Position numbers and translations under genes: made by a program. The notes below the pieces were generated by a model, which saw only the letters and a list, made by a program, of their open reading frames with translations, searched no databases and was not told the DNA's origin. Below, piece after piece: positions 52,734 through 60,681 of a stretch of DNA of 64,000 nt; position 1 is the stretch's first letter; each line of letters begins with the position of its first letter. Source of the DNA: JAZDCJ01 sp036311985 (GTDB lineage: Bacteria; Actinomycetota; Actinomycetes; Actinomycetales; Micrococcaceae); the NCBI RefSeq assembly GCF_036311985.1, contig NZ_JAZDCJ010000012.1. One strand, 5' to 3'.

Positions 52734-52832
52734 TCCCTCCGCCGGCATGACCCGGATCAGGTTCAACGGTCGGCATCCCGTCCGGCGTCGACGCCGGCCT
52801 GCCCTCTCAGCCCTTTGGCGGGCTCCCGTGGT
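52734..52832 (-). promoter_or_regulatory. TPP riboswitch (THI element)
   Basis: The minus strand carries the canonical blocks in order: ACGGGAGCC, then GGGCTGAGAGGGC, a variable GGCCGGCGTCGACGCCGG stem, and ACCGTTGAACCTGATCCGG followed by GTCATGCCGGCGGAGGGA. These match the thi-box core that binds thiamine pyrophosphate. It lies directly upstream of thiO, and the adjacent ribosome site suggests translational control. Confidence 0.95.
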
Positions 52833-53090
52833 TCCCGGACAGTCTATGCGCGTCACGGTGGGCGTCGCACGTTAGACTGGCCGGGTAGACAAGGATGCCC
52901 GGTCGTTTTTGAACCGCACGAATTTCAGCAGTGTTTCCCGGCGAACCTGCACCATGGCACGCCACATGCGCGCCTGATAGCCCGCGATCGGCTCCGCTGG
53001 ATGCGCCGCGCACGCGGTGGTCTCCGTTCCGCCTGACAAGGCAGGAGCGTCGAGCACGCCCGGACCGGCGCCGAGAAGAATGAGAAGTCA

Positions 53091-54764
53091 TTGACACCTG
53101 AACAGCACCTGACGGCCGATTCCGGCACCGAGGAAATCACCGTCGAAACCAGCCTCGCCACCGACGAGACCCCGCACGAGCTGCCCGAGCAGACCTTCGC
53201 CGACTTCGGCGTCCGCCAGGACATCGTCGACTCGCTGGCCTCCGCGGGGATCCTGCATCCCTTCCCCATCCAGGCGATGACGCTGCCTGTGGCCCTCGGC
53301 GGCCACGACATCATCGGGCAGGCCAAGACGGGAACGGGCAAGACGTTCGGCTTCGGCATCCCGGCCCTGCAGCGCGTCGTCGGCCCCACGGACGACGGCT
53401 ACGCGCAGCTTCCCGTGCCGGGCGCCCCGCAGGCCCTGATCGTCGCCCCGACCCGCGAGCTCGCCGTGCAGGTCGCCGCGGACCTCGAGAAGGCGTCGAC
53501 GCAGCGTGACGCGCGGATCGCCGTGATCTACGGCGGCCGCGCCTACGAGCCGCAGATCGAGCAGCTCGCCGCCGGCGTCGAGATCGTCGTCGGGACGCCG
53601 GGCCGACTCATCGACCTGTACCGGCAGAAGCACCTGAACCTCAAGAACGTGCGGATCGTGGTCCTCGACGAGGCCGACGAGATGCTCGACCTGGGCTTCC
53701 TCCCGGATGTCGAGACCCTCCTGGGCGCCACCCCGGCGATCCGCCAGACCATGCTCTTCTCGGCGACGATGCCCGGCCCCGTCATCTCGATGGCCCGCCG
53801 CTACATGTCCCAGCCCACGCACATCCGCGCCGCGGATCCGGAGGACGAGGGCATCACCAAGAAGGACATCCGCCAGGTCATCTACCGCGCCCACCAGCTG
53901 GACAAGGACGAGATCGTCGCCCGCGTCCTGCAGGCCGAGGGCCGCGGACGCACGATCATCTTCACCAAGACCAAGCGCTCCGCCGCGAAGCTGAGCGAGG
54001 AGCTCGTCGACCGCGGCTTCGCCGCCGGCTCCATCCACGGCGACCTCGGCCAGGGGGCCCGCGAGCAGGCGCTGCGCGCCTTCCGCAACAACAAGGTCGA
54101 CGTCCTCGTCGCCACGGACGTCGCCGCCCGCGGCATCGACGTCGACGACGTCACGCACGTCATCAACCTGCAGTGCCCCGAGGACGAGAAGACGTATCTG
54201 CACCGCGTGGGCCGCACGGGCCGCGCGGGCAACAAGGGCACCGCGATCACGTTCGTGGACTGGGAGGACGTCCCGCGCTGGGGCCTGATCAACAAGGCCC
54301 TGGGACTGGACCAGGCCGAGCCCGTGGAGACCTACTCCTCCTCGCCGCACCTGTTCACCGACCTGGACATCCCGGCCGGGACCAAGGGCCGCCTGCCGCG
54401 GAACAAGCGCGTGCTCGAGGGCCTGTCGGGCGAGAGGCTCGAGGACCTCGGCGAGACCGGAAAGAAGCCCGCGGGCCGCGGTGGACGCGACGGCGGACGG
54501 GGCGGACGGGAGTCCGGCCGCGACGGAGGGCGCGACGGTGCCCGGGGCCGCGGACGCGGCGGGCGCGGTGGCGCCGACGGCGAGGGCCGCCACGGCCATT
54601 CGCACGGCCGGGCCGACCGCCCCAACAAGGAATCCACCGGCGAGGGCCGGGGTCAACGCGCCGAGGACGCGGGCACCGAGGCCGCGTCGACGGCCCCGCG
54701 CCGGCGCCGCTCCCGGACCCGCCGCCGCAACGGCGAGGTCGTCGAGCGCACGGACGGACAGTAG
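53091..54764 (+). CDS. DEAD-box RNA helicase with basic RGG-like tail
   Basis: A 557-aa RhlE/CshA-like helicase. It has the Q motif PFPIQAMTLP, Walker A AKTGTGKTFGF, VLDEADEMLDLGF, LFSATMPGP and HRVGRTGRAGNKG. The last 100 residues are Gly/Arg-rich (GRGGRDGGRGGRESGRDGGR) then RRRRSRTRRR, probably for RNA binding. The start is TTG at 53091. A four-codon ATG frame (MRSH) just upstream ends in a TGA overlapping this TTG. The 250-nt gap to the riboswitch leaves room for a long leader. Position matches Rv3211. Confidence 0.93.
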   Translation: MTPEQHLTADSGTEEITVETSLATDETPHELPEQTFADFGVRQDIVDSLASAGILHPFPIQAMTLPVALGGHDIIGQAKTGTGKTFGFGIPALQRVVGPTDDGYAQLPVPGAPQALIVAPTRELAVQVAADLEKASTQRDARIAVIYGGRAYEPQIEQLAAGVEIVVGTPGRLIDLYRQKHLNLKNVRIVVLDEADEMLDLGFLPDVETLLGATPAIRQTMLFSATMPGPVISMARRYMSQPTHIRAADPEDEGITKKDIRQVIYRAHQLDKDEIVARVLQAEGRGRTIIFTKTKRSAAKLSEELVDRGFAAGSIHGDLGQGAREQALRAFRNNKVDVLVATDVAARGIDVDDVTHVINLQCPEDEKTYLHRVGRTGRAGNKGTAITFVDWEDVPRWGLINKALGLDQAEPVETYSSSPHLFTDLDIPAGTKGRLPRNKRVLEGLSGERLEDLGETGKKPAGRGGRDGGRGGRESGRDGGRDGARGRGRGGRGGADGEGRHGHSHGRADRPNKESTGEGRGQRAEDAGTEAASTAPRRRRSRTRRRNGEVVERTDGQ

Positions 54765-54767
54765 CGC

Positions 54768-55766
54768 GTGGGCGCACCACGCCCGGCCGGCGGCCCCGGT
54801 TCCCTCGAGGGGGGCGGGGGTGTCCCACGGGGGGGGGGGGAGGGGAAAGAGGGTTACGCCTCGCTGGCGCCGCTCCCCGCGGAGGCCGCGTCCCGCCCGC
54901 GGGTCGCCGGGGCCGGCGCATGGCGCCCCGACGGTCCGGACCTCGTGGTCCACGGCGACAACGCCGGGGTCCTGCCGGCCCTGCCGGACGGCGCGTTCAC
55001 GCTGGTCTACGTCGACCCGCCGTTCAACACGGGCCGCCGCCAGGCGCGCCAGCGCACCACGATGGTCCGCGCGGCCGACGGCGCCGGGGACCGCGTGGGC
55101 TTCAAGGGAGCCAGCTACACGACCGTGCGCGGCGAGCTGCGCAGCTACGACGACGCGTTCGATGACTACTGGGCGTTCCTCGAGCCCCGGTTGCGCGAGG
55201 CCTGGCGGCTCCTCGCCGACGACGGAACGCTCTACGTGCACCTGGACTACCGCGAGGTGCACTACGCCAAGGTCATGCTGGACGCGGTCTTCGGCCGCGA
55301 GTGCTTCCTGAACGAGATCATCTGGGCGTACGACTACGGAGCGCGCGCCAAGAGCCGCTGGCCGGCCAAGCACGACAACATCCTCGTCTACGTCAAGGAC
55401 CCGGACCGCTACCACTTCGACGCGGCGGCGGTGGACCGCGAGCCCTACATGGCGCCCGGGCTCGTCACGGCCGAGAAGGCGGCCCGCGGCAAGCTGCCGA
55501 CCGACGTCTGGTGGCACACGATCGTCTCGCCAACGGGCCGGGAGAAGACGGGCTACCCCACGCAGAAGCCCGAGGGCATCCTGCGCCGGATCATCTCCGC
55601 GAGCAGCCGCGAGGGCGACTGGGTGCTGGACTTCTTCGCGGGTTCCGGGACGACGGCGGCCGCGGCCCACGCGCTCGGCCGGCGGTTCGTGTGCGTGGAC
55701 GCCAACGCGGAGGCCCTCGAGGTCATGCGCCGCAGGCTGCCCGCCGGAACAGTGTTCTCGCAGTAG
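54768..55766 (+). CDS. Beta-class N6A/N4C DNA methyltransferase, possibly phase-variable
   Basis: A 332-aa methyltransferase. The catalytic motif VYVDPPFNTG (Asp83) precedes the target region, and the AdoMet motif VLDFFAGSGTTAAAAHALG comes last, which is the beta-class order. No restriction gene is adjacent, so it may be an orphan. The GTG start lies 3 nt after the helicase stop with no clear Shine-Dalgarno. A run of 12 G at 54829-54840 falls in codons 20-24, so changing its length would break the frame. A downstream GTG at 54945 (VVHGDNAGVL, 273 aa) would avoid the tract and is a real alternative. Confidence 0.82.
   Translation: MGAPRPAGGPGSLEGGGGVPRGGGEGKEGYASLAPLPAEAASRPRVAGAGAWRPDGPDLVVHGDNAGVLPALPDGAFTLVYVDPPFNTGRRQARQRTTMVRAADGAGDRVGFKGASYTTVRGELRSYDDAFDDYWAFLEPRLREAWRLLADDGTLYVHLDYREVHYAKVMLDAVFGRECFLNEIIWAYDYGARAKSRWPAKHDNILVYVKDPDRYHFDAAAVDREPYMAPGLVTAEKAARGKLPTDVWWHTIVSPTGREKTGYPTQKPEGILRRIISASSREGDWVLDFFAGSGTTAAAAHALGRRFVCVDANAEALEVMRRRLPAGTVFSQ
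54829..54840 (+). repeat. Poly-G tract (G12) in the methyltransferase 5' end
   Basis: Twelve consecutive G, then A, GGGG and AAAGAGGG. It lies 61 nt after the proposed GTG. I noticed no other run this long while reading the window. It is a candidate slipped-strand contingency locus, or a sequencing-sensitive homopolymer. Confidence 0.85.
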
Positions 55767-55830
55767 CCCGGCGCTAGGTGGCACCGGACGTTCCACCGCC
55801 CAGGCACGGCCGGCCCCACGGGGCAGACGA

Positions 55831-55867
55831 CGACGGCCGCCCGCGTCGGGGACGCGGGCGGCCGTCG
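55831..55867. terminator. 17-bp bidirectional hairpin after the methyltransferase gene
   Basis: CGACGGCCGCCCGCGTC (55831-55847) pairs perfectly with GACGCGGGCGGCCGTCG (55851-55867) around a GGG loop. It lies between the convergent methyltransferase and symporter-subunit genes. There is no U-tract. Confidence 0.72.
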
Positions 55868-55884
55868 CGGCGGGCGGGCCGGAC

Positions 55885-56016
55885 CTAGATGAGGTCCCGG
55901 CCGTTGCGCCGGGCCTCGGCCCATTCGCGGAAGAACGCGCGCGCGATCACGGCGAGGGTGCCGGCCACGACGACGGGCCAGACCAGGACGTAGACGGTGA
56001 GCCAGAACGCTTCCAT
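55885..56016 (-). CDS. 43-aa single-helix accessory subunit of the sodium symporter
   Basis: An ATG with AAGGAGA 4-5 nt upstream opens a 43-codon frame beginning MEAFWLTVYVLVWPVVVAGT, one membrane helix, and ending in a charged REWAEARRNGRDLI. It starts 12 nt after the stop of the symporter gene. Small single-helix proteins of this kind (MetS-like or transporter small subunits) are known beside actinobacterial sodium symporters. The role here is inferred from size and context. Confidence 0.72.
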   Translation of the reverse strand: MEAFWLTVYVLVWPVVVAGTLAVIARAFFREWAEARRNGRDLI

Positions 56017-56028
56017 GGGGTCTCCTTC

Positions 56029-57711
56029 CTACTTCGCGGTGCCGGTGGCGGACGGGACGGCCTCGTGGGGCCCCGGGTCGAAGTCGCCGACGGTGCGGCG
56101 GATCGAGGCGAAGTCGAACTCCATCGAGGACCGCCGGGACATGAGCCAGCAGACGAGCGTGGACACGGCGTAGGCGAGCAGGGAGGCGCTGAGCACGGCG
56201 TACTCGTGCAGGACGCCGACGGCGAACGGTGCGGCCGCCAGCGCGGCGGCCGTCCCCGCGATGCGGGCCACGCGGGCTCCGAAGAAGCCGAAGGACATGA
56301 GGCCGATGACCACGCCGATGCCGATGACCGCCAGGACGTCGACGACGAGGCCGGCCACGCCGTCGAGCGGCAGCCAGGAGAAGCGCACGGGCAGGAACGC
56401 GGCAAGCGCGGCGAGAACGGCCACGGTGAAGGCCGCGTTGGTGACCTTCTTCCAGTAGAAGCTCGCGATGACCGGGAACACGAGGCATCCCCACAGCGCG
56501 CCCACGAAGACGAGCAGGTCGAGGATGTTCAGCTGCCCTGACGCGAAGTACAGCGCAGCGCCCGTGGCGAGGACCATGGTGGCCCGGCCCACGAGCAGCA
56601 TGGTCTTCGGATCGGCCTTGCCCTTGCCCTTGGACTGGCCGTAGAAGTCGGCCATGGCGATCGAGGACAGCGCCGCGAGGTCGGAGTCGGCGGTCGAGGA
56701 CAGCGCGCCGATGACCATGACGAAGAAGAGGCACAGCATGACGGGGCCGAGGTAGGTGGCGGCCATCTGCGGAATGAGGTTGTTGGTGTCCCCGCCCATC
56801 GGCTCGATCCCCAGGTACAGGGCCATGACGCCGAGCATGCCGATCCCGATGATCGTGGCCCCGTAGCCGACGGTCGCGGTGACGAACGTGGGACGGATGA
56901 GGTCCTCGCGGACGGCGAAGAGCCGCTGGGCGATGGTCTGGTTGCCGATCGCGTAGGCCAGTACGGCCGCGATGTAGGGGGCACCCTGGTTCATGAACGC
57001 CTCGGAGGAGAAGAAGTCGCCCTGCTCGGGGGTCAGGTTCGCGGCGCCCCGGGTGAACATCCCGGTGCCCCCGGCGGCGAAGAACACCGTGGGGATGATG
57101 ACGACGACGGCGCCGAGCATGGCCATGACCTGCGCGAAGTCCGTCAGCACGGACGCGCGGAAGCCGGACCAGAGCGTGTAGAGCAGCACGCCGGCGGCGA
57201 TCGCGAGGATGCCCTGCTGGAAGGTGAACGGGGAGAGCATCGCCACGAGCGCGCCGCCGGCGATGAGGTTGGACGTCAGGCTGATGACGCTGCCGAGGAT
57301 GTTGGACCCGGCGAGCATCAGCTGCGAGGAGCGGCCGTGCCGGGCGTACATCACCTCGGCGAGGGTGTGGGCCTTCGGCGCGACCTGGCGGATGCGCTTG
57401 CCGAAGGGGTAGATGAACAGGATCATCAGGGCGCCCCAGAGCCCGTAGTGGATGGGGCCGGAGATGCCGTAGGTGTAGCCCGAGGTCGCCGAGGCGTACA
57501 TCGACGCGGCCCAGATCCACGTGGCCGTCATCGATGCCGCGGAGATCCCGAAGCCGATCTTGTTGCCGGCGGTCATGTAGCCGTCGGCGTTCTCCTTCTT
57601 CTTGCCGATGAACAGCGACATCGCGAAGGTGCCGCCGTAGAAAGCCACCATGAGCGCGATGATGATCCAGTCGGGCATCAGCGCCGCCTGCCCGGTTCCG
57701 TCCGGAGCCAT
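56029..57711 (-). CDS. Sodium:solute symporter (SSS family)
   Basis: A 560-aa transporter with about 13 helices of the SSS fold. The first helix begins DWIIIALMVAFYGGTFAMSL. The core stretch AYAIGNQTIAQRLFAVR and GALSSTADSDLAALSSIAMAD match the family's sodium-site region. The substrate cannot be told; it is not a close proline or sugar permease by eye. I chose ATG at 57711 with AGGAGG 3 nt upstream; MPDWIII at 57675 is an alternative. It is co-transcribed with the 43-aa gene. Confidence 0.88.
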   Translation of the reverse strand: MAPDGTGQAALMPDWIIIALMVAFYGGTFAMSLFIGKKKENADGYMTAGNKIGFGISAASMTATWIWAASMYASATSGYTYGISGPIHYGLWGALMILFIYPFGKRIRQVAPKAHTLAEVMYARHGRSSQLMLAGSNILGSVISLTSNLIAGGALVAMLSPFTFQQGILAIAAGVLLYTLWSGFRASVLTDFAQVMAMLGAVVVIIPTVFFAAGGTGMFTRGAANLTPEQGDFFSSEAFMNQGAPYIAAVLAYAIGNQTIAQRLFAVREDLIRPTFVTATVGYGATIIGIGMLGVMALYLGIEPMGGDTNNLIPQMAATYLGPVMLCLFFVMVIGALSSTADSDLAALSSIAMADFYGQSKGKGKADPKTMLLVGRATMVLATGAALYFASGQLNILDLLVFVGALWGCLVFPVIASFYWKKVTNAAFTVAVLAALAAFLPVRFSWLPLDGVAGLVVDVLAVIGIGVVIGLMSFGFFGARVARIAGTAAALAAAPFAVGVLHEYAVLSASLLAYAVSTLVCWLMSRRSSMEFDFASIRRTVGDFDPGPHEAVPSATGTAK

Positions 57712-58060
57712 GTTCCTCCTTGTCCGGGGAACGGCCACCGGACGCGGCTCCCCTCGGCGCGCGCCGGCCGGGATTCGGCTCCATTGGCTCGCCGCCCGTC
57801 GGGGCGGCACTGTCCGGTGCGGGACGATTACCTGGCGCGCCGTCCACCCGGCACGGGTGCCGGGCCATCCGGGCCGCGCAGGGCGCGGCACACCGCGGCG
57901 CACCCACTGGCGGTGGGGCTTCTCCGCGTCGGGCAGGGGCTGCTGGCAGCCCGCTGTGGACGCCGGTGCGGCCTGCCGCGGTTCGGAGCGATCCGCTCGA
58001 CGAATCATTGCGTCAGGCAACCACCGGATTCCTTGATGGTAGCACCTTTCGTCCGGTGTC
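57712..58060. other. 349-nt intergenic stretch between the PHP and symporter genes
   Basis: No coding frame stands out. A perfect hairpin CCCGGCA-CGGG-TGCCGGG lies at 57847-57864. An AT-richer patch just after the PHP gene stop (around 58005-58045) contains TACCAT on the minus strand, a possible -10 box for the symporter unit. The rest has no feature I can support. Confidence 0.5.
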
Positions 58061-58912
58061 CTACCCCAGCCCGACGGCGGACGTGCCGGTTCCCGCGGCC
58101 AGGATCCGTTCCAGCATGGCCGGATCGGTCGTGTTCTCGCCGAGGCGGTTCGGCTTGCCGGTGCCGTGGTAGTCGCTCGATCCGGTCGTGATGAGCCCGT
58201 GTTCGGCGGCGAGGGCCCGCAGGAAGGCGCGCCCCTCGGCGGGATTGTCCCGGTGCTCGACCTCGAGGCCGAGCAGCCCGGCGTCGATCATCGCGGCGAA
58301 GACGTCCTCCCCCACGACGCGGCCCCGGCCGGAGGCCACGGCGTGGGCGAAGACGGGCACTCCCCCGGCCTCGCGGACGAGCCGCACGGCGTCGACGGGG
58401 TCGACGGCGTAGTGGCCCACGTAGTAGCGGGAGTGCGAGGTCAGCACGGTCGAGAACGCCTCGCTGCGGTCCCCGGCCACCCCCGCCGCGACAAGGGCGT
58501 CGGCGATGTGCGGCCGGCCGATCGTCGCCCCCGGGGCCGAGTGGCTGTTGACCATGTCCCAGTCGATCGGGAAGTCCTCGCTGAGCAGCTCGACCATCCT
58601 CCGGGCGCGGTGCACGCGCGCCTCGCGGGCCTTGTTGATCTCCTCGAGCAGGCCCGGGTGCGCGGGGTCGTGGAGGTAGCTGAGCAGGTGCACGCTGATC
58701 CCCCGCCTCGTCTTGCAGGAGACCTCCATGCCGGGAACCAGGCCGATTCCGTGCCGCCGGGCCGCCTCGGCGGCCTCCGCCCAGCCGCTCGTCTGGTCGT
58801 GGTCCGTGAGCGCCACGGCCCCGAGACCGGCCGCCGCCGCGGCCGCGACGACGTCGGCGGGCCGCTCGGTCCCGTCGGAGACCGTCGAGTGGGCGTGCAG
58901 GTCGATGAGCAT
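58061..58912 (-). CDS. PHP-domain phosphoesterase
   Basis: A 283-aa stand-alone PHP protein. Metal ligands appear in LIDLHAHSTVSDG (His6, His8), ALTDHDQTSG, GMEVSC and the late TTGSSDYHGTGKPN. Related proteins are YciV/RnaseAM-like phosphoesterases acting on 5'-phosphorylated nucleotides or short RNA. The start is the ATG at 58912. It is transcribed toward the symporter gene but is separated by 349 nt. The exact substrate is uncertain. Confidence 0.88.
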   Translation of the reverse strand: MLIDLHAHSTVSDGTERPADVVAAAAAAGLGAVALTDHDQTSGWAEAAEAARRHGIGLVPGMEVSCKTRRGISVHLLSYLHDPAHPGLLEEINKAREARVHRARRMVELLSEDFPIDWDMVNSHSAPGATIGRPHIADALVAAGVAGDRSEAFSTVLTSHSRYYVGHYAVDPVDAVRLVREAGGVPVFAHAVASGRGRVVGEDVFAAMIDAGLLGLEVEHRDNPAEGRAFLRALAAEHGLITTGSSDYHGTGKPNRLGENTTDPAMLERILAAGTGTSAVGLG

Positions 58913-58953
58913 GGATCAAGCCTAGTCCCGTCCCCGGCGGGCCGGGGCGGGCC

Positions 58954-58972
58954 GGCGCGGCCCCGGCGTCGT
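58954..58972 (-). repeat. Dispersed GC-rich repeat, intergenic copy
   Basis: The minus strand reads ACGACGCCGGGGCCGCGCC, matching the cgoX and hemC copies. This copy lies in the 138-nt gap between the divergent PHP and aminopeptidase genes, so coding constraint cannot explain it. Confidence 0.6.
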
Positions 58973-59050
58973 CCTCCCCGCACCGCGGCGCCCGCGGCCC
59001 CTCTCTGCCGCCTTGGTGGATGGGCGGGCCTTTGAGACGATGGTCCGGTG

Positions 59051-60610
59051 ATGACTGAAGCCAACGACACCCCCGGCAGCGACCAGCCCCTCGAGGACCG
59101 CGTGAACAACCGTTCCCAGCGCCCGAGCTCCGAAGCGTTCAAGAAGTTCATGGCCGGGAAGTGGGCGCCCGCCGCGCCCGCTCCCACGGGCCCCGATGCC
59201 GTCGCCCCCTACGCGGCGCGCCGCCGCCACGCGCTCTCCCTGCGCTTTCCCGGCGAGCGCCTCGTGGTTCCCGCAGGGCCGCTCAAGGTGCGCTCGAACG
59301 ACACCGACTACCGTTTCCGCCCGCACTCGGGCTTCGCGCACCTGACCGGCCTGGGCCTGGACCACGAGCCCGACGCCGTGCTCGTGTTCGAACCCGTCGC
59401 CGAGGGCACGGGCGACGACGGCGGGAACCACCGCGCCACCCTGTACTTCCGTCCCATGGCCGGACGCGACTCCGAGGAGTTCTACTCCAACGCCCGTTCC
59501 GGGGAGTTCTGGATCGGCCCGCGGCCGACGCTCGAGGAGCTCTCCGCCCGTCTCGCCCTGCCCACGGCCCACATGGACGCCGAGCTCGAGGACGCCATCA
59601 CGGTGGACGCGGGCCCCGTCGAGTTCAACGGGATCCGGATCCGCCTGCTCCGCGAAGTCGACCAGACGGTCGACGCGCTCGTGGACACCTCCCGCATCAA
59701 CACGGGGATCGACCTCGAGGCCTCCGACGCGCTCGACGCCGGGCTGAGCGAGGCCCTCTCCGAGCTGCGCCTCGTCAAGGACGAGTGGGAGGTGGAGCAG
59801 ATGCGGGCCGCCGTCGAGGCGACCATCAACGGCTTCCACGACGTCGTGGAGGCGCTCCCGCGCGCCATCGAGCACAAGCGCGGCGAGCGCGTCGTCGAGG
59901 GCGCGTTCTTCGCCCGGGCCCGCGAGGAGGGCAACGACCTCGGCTACGACACGATCGCGGCGTCCGGGAACAACGCCACCGTGCTGCACTGGATCCGCAA
60001 CAACGGCCAGGTCAACACGGGCGAGCTCCTGCTGCTCGACGCCGGCGTGGAGGCCGATTCCCTCTACACCGCCGACATCACGCGCACCCTGCCGGTCAAC
60101 GGCCGCTACTCGGACGTGCAGCGGAAGGTCTACCAGGCGGTCGTCGACGCCGCGGACGCCGCCTTCGCCGTCGCCCGCCCGGGGCGCCGCTTCCGCGAGC
60201 TCCACGAGGCCGCCGTCGCGGTCCTGGCGGAGCGCCTCGACGCGTGGGGGCTGCTGCCCGTGCCGCTCGAGGTCGCGCTCTCCCCCGAGGGCCAGCACCA
60301 CCGCCGCTGGATGCCGCACGGGACGAGCCACCACCTGGGCCTGGATGTGCACGACTGCGCGCAGGCCAAGCGCGAGCTCTACCTCGACGGCATCCTCGAG
60401 GAGGGCATGGTCTTCACGATCGAGCCGGGCCTGTACTTCAAGGCCGAGGACCTCTCCGTGCCCGAGGAGTACCGGGGCATCGGCGTGCGGCTCGAGGACG
60501 ACGTCCTCGTCACGGCCGACGGCTGCGAGAACCTCAGCGCCGCGTTGCCGCGCACGCCCGAGGAGGTCGAGTCCTGGATGGCCGGGATCTACGCGGCCCG
60601 CGGGATCTAG
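59051..60610 (+). CDS. Xaa-Pro aminopeptidase (aminopeptidase P family)
   Basis: A 519-aa dinuclear metallopeptidase. The pita-bread domain ligands are in LLLDAGVEADSLYTADITRT (two Asp), HGTSHHLGLDVHD (His), FTIEPGLY (Glu) and GIGVRLEDDVLVT (Glu). An N-terminal domain of about 220 residues with RSNDTDYRFRPHSGFAHLTG matches AMP_N. It removes N-terminal residues before proline. The start may be ATG 59051 or the adjacent GTG 59048; no strong Shine-Dalgarno decides it. Confidence 0.94.
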   Translation: MTEANDTPGSDQPLEDRVNNRSQRPSSEAFKKFMAGKWAPAAPAPTGPDAVAPYAARRRHALSLRFPGERLVVPAGPLKVRSNDTDYRFRPHSGFAHLTGLGLDHEPDAVLVFEPVAEGTGDDGGNHRATLYFRPMAGRDSEEFYSNARSGEFWIGPRPTLEELSARLALPTAHMDAELEDAITVDAGPVEFNGIRIRLLREVDQTVDALVDTSRINTGIDLEASDALDAGLSEALSELRLVKDEWEVEQMRAAVEATINGFHDVVEALPRAIEHKRGERVVEGAFFARAREEGNDLGYDTIAASGNNATVLHWIRNNGQVNTGELLLLDAGVEADSLYTADITRTLPVNGRYSDVQRKVYQAVVDAADAAFAVARPGRRFRELHEAAVAVLAERLDAWGLLPVPLEVALSPEGQHHRRWMPHGTSHHLGLDVHDCAQAKRELYLDGILEEGMVFTIEPGLYFKAEDLSVPEEYRGIGVRLEDDVLVTADGCENLSAALPRTPEEVESWMAGIYAARGI

Positions 60611-60628
60611 CCTCCCGTTCCACGCAGG

Positions 60629-60666
60629 ACGACGCCGGTGCCTCCTTCGGGAGGCACCGGCGTCGT
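60629..60666. terminator. 17-bp hairpin with UUCG tetraloop
   Basis: ACGACGCCGGTGCCTCC (60629-60645) pairs with GGAGGCACCGGCGTCGT (60650-60666). The loop TTCG is closed by C-G, a very stable tetraloop. It lies between the convergent aminopeptidase and stress-protein genes. Both arms contain the recurrent ACGACGCCGG word. Confidence 0.82.
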
Positions 60667-60681
60667 TCGTCATGGTCCAGG

